Shown here one piece after another: positions 44,401 through 46,871 of a stretch of DNA of 46,871 bases (position 1 is its first letter; each line of letters opens with the position of its first letter). The position numbers and the translations under genes were made by a program. The notes beneath the pieces are model-generated. The model ran no database searches, was not told the origin of the DNA, and saw nothing but the letters and a program-made list of their open reading frames with translations. Origin of the DNA: Planctomycetaceae bacterium (GTDB taxonomy: Bacteria > Planctomycetota > Planctomycetia > Planctomycetales > Planctomycetaceae); NCBI GenBank assembly GCA_020850695.1, contig JADZEF010000071.1, positions 1 to 46,871 of the forward strand, given 5' to 3'.

Positions 44401-46871
44401 AGCAGGACCTTCTGGCGCTCACCGCCGCCCGCCTGGAAGAAGAGGCCCGGATCGCCGGAGTCCGCGTCACTGCGCTCGAGTCGACGATCGTCCCCGAGAC
44501 GATCTCCGCAGGAGATGCCGCGTCCGACGAACAGCAACTGGAAGCTCTGGTCCGGGCGGTCGAGGCGCAGCTGGAAAGCCTGAGCATCCTGCTGGTCGCG
44601 CAGCAGACGGCGGACGACCTCGGGTCGGAGGCACGGTTCGACGCCGGCGCGGCGGCGGCTGCGGGGGTCGCCGCTGAGATCCAGACGCTGGTCGATCAGG
44701 CTCGCGCATCGCTCGCCACACTCGAGTCGCAGCGGGCGACCCTCGAAGACCTCATCGCCCATCCGCTCGACCACACGTCCTGGCAGGCCGCCGCCGGCGT
44801 CGACTTCTCCCAGGGAATCATCCCCGGCCAGTTCGGCCGCTATGCGATCGCACCCGATGATTCGACGCTTCTCATGATCGAGTCAGGGAACGTGACGGTG
44901 CGCGATGCGCGGACCGGAAGCGTCGTCCACACTTGGAACATCCCCGGCGTCAAATCGGTCGCCGCCACCGGAGACGGACGGTTCTGGTCTCTGACGTCGA
45001 ACACGCTGGCCCTGCGCGAACTGGCGACGGGCACCGTCCTCTGGCAGATGGTGGACCTGGATCACACGCTGGTCAATATGACGGCCACGCGCGACGGCTC
45101 GCTGGTGGCCGTGGAGATCAGCCGGTCGGTGATGTTGTTCCGTCGCAACGGAGATTCGGCGACGCGGACCGACGACTTTCCTTTCACCGACTCGCTGCAA
45201 GCGGATCTGCATTTCAACACGTCGGGATGTCAGCTGGCGGTGCCGATGCAGGGGACCCTCGTCCTCCTCGACACGAATACCGGCGTTCGTCGCGACTTCA
45301 CCGGCTTCCACGACTGGGTGAGCGCGACCGCCTGGAGCCCGGATGGGACGATGGTGGCGGCGGGAGACTTCACAGGATTCGTGCGGATCATCGATGTCCC
45401 GACGTCGCAGGTGATCGGCTCCTTCCAGATGCCCTTCAATTACTACGTCGGAACTCTGGCGTTTTCGCCAAACCAGGCGCTGCTCGCAACAGGCGATCCG
45501 AACGTTGGGTTGATGTTCTGGGACATCACCCAGCTGAATCAGATTCGAGAATACGTGCGGAGCACGGCCGAGAGGGACCTCGCCTATTTCCAGACCAGCC
45601 TGACGGGAAATACGCTGCTGGCCCGTGCACAGAGCGGGCTGATCGCCTATGCCATGCCGGAAGCCGGCCGCGGCGCGCCGATCTCGCGGGCGAACCCTCC
45701 GATCCTCAACCCCGTGCCGCCGACGGCGCCCCCCTCGCCCGACCACCCGGCCTGGCAGCAGTCGGGCAAAGTCGACGGGACGCTCGGAATCGCGACGCAG
45801 GGACGGTATTCGTCCCTCACCGCGGACGGGCAGAAGTTCGTCGTCGCAGATGGCGGCACGACGGTCCGGATTCTGTCCGTCGCCACGGGACAGACTCTCC
45901 AGACGCTGGATCTCGGCGTGACGGTGGATTTCGCCGCAATCACCGCCGACGGCCAGAGCCTGGTCTACATCGCACGCAACGCCCTGGGAACGGTCAGCTT
46001 CGTCGGCAAGCGCAACATCGCCGAAGGGACCGGCGAGGTTCTCGCGACGCTCTCTTCGCTGATGATGGGAGTGACGGTCGACTCCGCCCACAACCTGATG
46101 GCGATCAGCGACCATTCGGGCGGGGGACGGGTCCGCCTCATCGATCTGGCGACCGGCGCCTCGACGGAAATTGCGGAGACGGAGGGACATTCCGAAGGGA
46201 TCGCGATTTCGGAGAGCGGGCGATACGTCGCGGCGGGGCGCGGCGACGGCAAGGTCGTGGTGTTCGACCGGACGACAGGCCAGAGTCGGACGCTGACCGG
46301 CCTGACCCGCACGGTGCGCGCGCTGGCGTGGAGCCACGGCGGCGATTCGCTGCTCGCGGCGGCCGATGACAACGCGCGGGTCGCCCTGTACGCTCCCGCA
46401 GCGTCCACGCAACCACTGTGCGTCTACTCCATTCCCTTCGACTCCGATCCGACAACCGGGCTGGCGTTCTCGACGAACAATCTGCTCCTGTTCCGCGGGG
46501 CGAACGCCAACGGGCTGCTCGCGCTGGACGTCTCCGCGCCGGGCAGCATCCGCGTCTCGAACGAGATTCCGATTCTCGAATTGAACGACGCCCGCGGGCT
46601 GACGCTTTCTCCTTCGGGCGAAACGCTGCTGCTGTCGGCCACGGCCAACAATCTCACATTCATCACCGGCCTGGCTGTCCCCGTCTACGGACGCGGCCCG
46701 GCGGGTTCCGGCACGCCACTCCCCCCGCCGGCCACGCCTCCCACCGTGCCGCCGCTGAACTCGGCCCAGCAGAACGAACTGGCGGCTCCGACGACGGTCG
46801 CCACGCTGAACGCCACCCAGCGGCAGCACCTGCTCAACAGCGTGAACGCGTACTTCAACCAGCGCGTCCGC
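38460..46871 (+). CDS. giant repeat-containing surface protein, 3' end outside window
   Basis: One frame stays open for 2804 codons from the ATG at 38460 to the window edge. GGAAGG lies about 10 bases before the ATG. The N-terminus is basic and carries RVQRLEDRLCLDATG (about 58-72), like the sorting or anchor motif near the start of many planctomycete surface proteins. Domains by residue: delta-60-type propeller repeats with LDPTFG/LDTSFG units (about 112-524); three cadherin-like repeats (526-834); five 150-residue repeats with GAGQIGVSGTNVTFGGTVIG cores (841-1604); cadherin-like domains (1604-1854); a coiled coil (1911-2104); a second propeller (2111-2738); and a Pro-rich stretch. Probably cell-surface adhesive or structural. 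The C-terminus is not seen. Confidence 0.88.
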   Translation, partial: MAFDRLRSHLLDLRETFERLVRSLSGPRPDHRSRVWRKRARKSLPLRPAAVGRPNSRVQRLEDRLCLDATGLHAVTAPVATTPEADVEHAASVQNGQGVHSPAGDQTLVPGDLDPTFGVNGFITSDFGGQEPGYGLAVLPDDRLIVAGYTSNGEDLVLARYTANGQLDVTFGTGGRTTTDFGPGLNGGANDVVLQPDGKILVAGSVGPSGAQAGSWMVARYDSSGNLDTSFGIGGFFIKRFGSTYETARKLLVQPDGKIVVMGYAGTAHGVYDIIVMRLNANGTLDDGSAGDSTPGDSFGTGGFNRLNLGETDLVGGLARQPDGKLLVSGSTGPLFGADSSIVIRYNVDGSLDSSFGNAGIAVANVTNRNSASSIAIAADGSILVGGIRFINEFREYSLLRYTASGQLDTTFGESGRATAGMATPTNGVHGLVVQSDGKILGIGTTLNGTGAENVGLVRWNPDGSLDMGFGRDGNGTVVADLTGNQDEFYNLVIQSNGRIVVAGFSMVAGSADFSLAGFYGGNLAPTAVTLSNVTSILPEDTSTATRLRVADIQITDDGAGTNVLSLAGDDAAFFEIVGTSLFLKAATALDFEAKPSYSVTVRVNDATLGSSPDATVDYTLSIGNVNEPPAITLTNLVSTLPENASTSSRTRVADIVVTDDALGTNTLSLDGADAASFEIVGSSLFLKAGVALDFETKPTFSVIVQIDDTSVGMTPDASASFTLALLDANDPPAAIQLSNTVTSFTENTSTAVPIRVADLLVIDDILGSNNLSLSGPHAGLFEIVGTQLFLRAGARLDFETSPVLHVTINADDPDVGGVPDVIVGFDITLVDVPEAATVIAGFDTAIRYTENTAPVLLDTTVTVTDTDSPNYAFGTLTVTVTQNAEAGDRLSVRNQGVGGGQIGVNGLNVTFAGTVIGVMSGGLGNPLSIALNANCTLVALKALIQNLQYADLADAPLTAPKRIELAVRGGDGMWSAPVGKTVTVTAANDPPALGGLPASVAFVEAGGKIALAPGATVTDPDSANLAMGRLTVRISANGNANDRLSLRNDGTGAGQIGVSGTNVTFGGTVIGTVFGGTGMTALFIMFNAQATPAAAQALLRNLTFENVSANPTTAPRTIQVSLTDGDGGTTNAPNITVNVVAVNTAPTIGGFNSTVNYGKNAAPILLDTAATITDPDSTHFFGGALTVSIAANADVANDVIAIQNQGTFFGRIGVVGTNVTFGGALIGSFTGGTAGNPLVITFSSTAATPAAAQALLRAITFASPTATPSTLLRTVRAVLNDGAGGISAPVSKTITVGKPPVIGGFMFAATFREKGAAVLVGAGATVTDADSPNLNGGRLTLTLTANADPADVLAIQNQGTGAGKIGVVGSNVTFGGTLIGTVSGGTGGAPLVVAFTSVAATPTAIQTLLRAVTFANGSNNPSVLPRTLQAALQDGDGLPSVAVAKTIHVIAVNDPPMIGGFEEPVMYFIGNGPILPGESATVTDFDSSDFNIGVLTVRLSANGHANDRLSVRNQGTAAGQIGVSGTSVTFGGGVIGTMSGGMGIIPLTIRLNASATPAAAQALLRNVTFNNVSANPTLLPRTVQVTLTDGDNGTSALRSRTIAFSRNSTPTTANSAVTIDEDGQRAFGAADFPFVDADPADQFRSVKIVSLPSQGTLTWNGQPVTVGQVILAGTLDQLVFTPHANGNGSPYATFQFQVSDGTVFSTSMTMTVNVTSINDSPVLEGIESGAIHYTTDDPPATLTSTLVASDVDSPTLMRVVVTITGNYAAGQDLLAAETLPASITAGAFDPETGSITLTGNGSATAAEFTAALRGITFSNISASPQISTRTVQFVVYDGGRDSNVAVRSITVAFTADQFAAQLALIDAAQPMPEQVFPLDLTAYQATPLGRAAEFAVFDIASVYAGQPGIDALNLPTLPGNATAALVELQQRLTGRLGVLESEIAALGEVLAAQLQTPEGVATYATLRGKLVERATLGLLQQDLLALTAARLEEEARIAGVRVTALESTIVPETISAGDAASDEQQLEALVRAVEAQLESLSILLVAQQTADDLGSEARFDAGAAAAAGVAAEIQTLVDQARASLATLESQRATLEDLIAHPLDHTSWQAAAGVDFSQGIIPGQFGRYAIAPDDSTLLMIESGNVTVRDARTGSVVHTWNIPGVKSVAATGDGRFWSLTSNTLALRELATGTVLWQMVDLDHTLVNMTATRDGSLVAVEISRSVMLFRRNGDSATRTDDFPFTDSLQADLHFNTSGCQLAVPMQGTLVLLDTNTGVRRDFTGFHDWVSATAWSPDGTMVAAGDFTGFVRIIDVPTSQVIGSFQMPFNYYVGTLAFSPNQALLATGDPNVGLMFWDITQLNQIREYVRSTAERDLAYFQTSLTGNTLLARAQSGLIAYAMPEAGRGAPISRANPPILNPVPPTAPPSPDHPAWQQSGKVDGTLGIATQGRYSSLTADGQKFVVADGGTTVRILSVATGQTLQTLDLGVTVDFAAITADGQSLVYIARNALGTVSFVGKRNIAEGTGEVLATLSSLMMGVTVDSAHNLMAISDHSGGGRVRLIDLATGASTEIAETEGHSEGIAISESGRYVAAGRGDGKVVVFDRTTGQSRTLTGLTRTVRALAWSHGGDSLLAAADDNARVALYAPAASTQPLCVYSIPFDSDPTTGLAFSTNNLLLFRGANANGLLALDVSAPGSIRVSNEIPILELNDARGLTLSPSGETLLLSATANNLTFITGLAVPVYGRGPAGSGTPLPPPATPPTVPPLNSAQQNELAAPTTVATLNATQRQHLLNSVNAYFNQRVR

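Noticed and set aside
44883..46829. A 648-codon minus-strand frame near the right edge.
   Set aside because: It is antisense to the giant surface protein and has no domain; the plus-strand frame is continuous with recognisable propeller repeats.

Overview
The window reads as a high-GC planctomycete (Planctomycetota) chromosome carrying an integrated element at its left. The host assignment rests on family-level hallmarks in the right two thirds: a PSD1/DUF1549/DUF1553 cytochrome-like protein followed 7 bases later by a DUF1501 Tat-signal protein, a DUF1559 pseudopilin-like protein, an ECF sigma factor directly upstream of a huge Ser/Thr kinase with beta-propeller repeats, and a giant surface protein with a RLEDRLCLDA-type N-terminal motif. 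No species can be named from the sequence.

Region 1 (about 328-12915) is a compact mobile element, almost all on the minus strand and tightly packed, with many 1-4 base start/stop overlaps. Read in the direction of transcription it holds a tyrosine integrase, a rho-independent terminator, an excisionase-like HTH protein, a small acidic protein, a DUF3102-like protein, a replication-initiator-like protein with repeats inside its own gene, small proteins, an HNH endonuclease, a possible cos-like inverted repeat, a P27-type terminase small subunit, an AlpA/zinc-ribbon regulator, three different prohead-protease-like proteins alternating with coiled-coil proteins, a cold-shock-domain protein, and a 26-cysteine protein. 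I see no large terminase, portal, major capsid or tail gene. This looks like a phage satellite or a highly reduced prophage, and is the most interesting part of the window. Two tandem arginine-tRNA-like sequences (13011-13177) flank its integrase end and are the probable integration target. The other end was not found.

Region 2 (13191-22217) holds a DinB-fold protein, a YhcH/YjgK-type protein, a secreted SGNH hydrolase fused to FG-GAP repeats, and a four-gene minus-strand cluster (MFS transporter, neutral-ceramidase-like protein, SDR oxidoreductase, class III aminotransferase of the glutamate-1-semialdehyde aminomutase type). Region 3 (22463-27026) is the PSD1-DUF1501 pair. Region 4 (27027-31663) is mixed: relics of an IS66 transposase and of a PEBP/YbhB gene, a PAS-GGDEF diguanylate cyclase, a decayed HATPase fragment, and a membrane-anchored AAA ATPase.

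Region 5 (31664-46871) runs on the plus strand: ECF sigma factor, 1582-residue kinase with an HSD instead of HRD catalytic motif, a DUF1559 protein, and a giant repeat protein open for 2804 codons to the end of the window. The arrangement suggests a signalling-to-surface module, but the link is by neighbourhood only.
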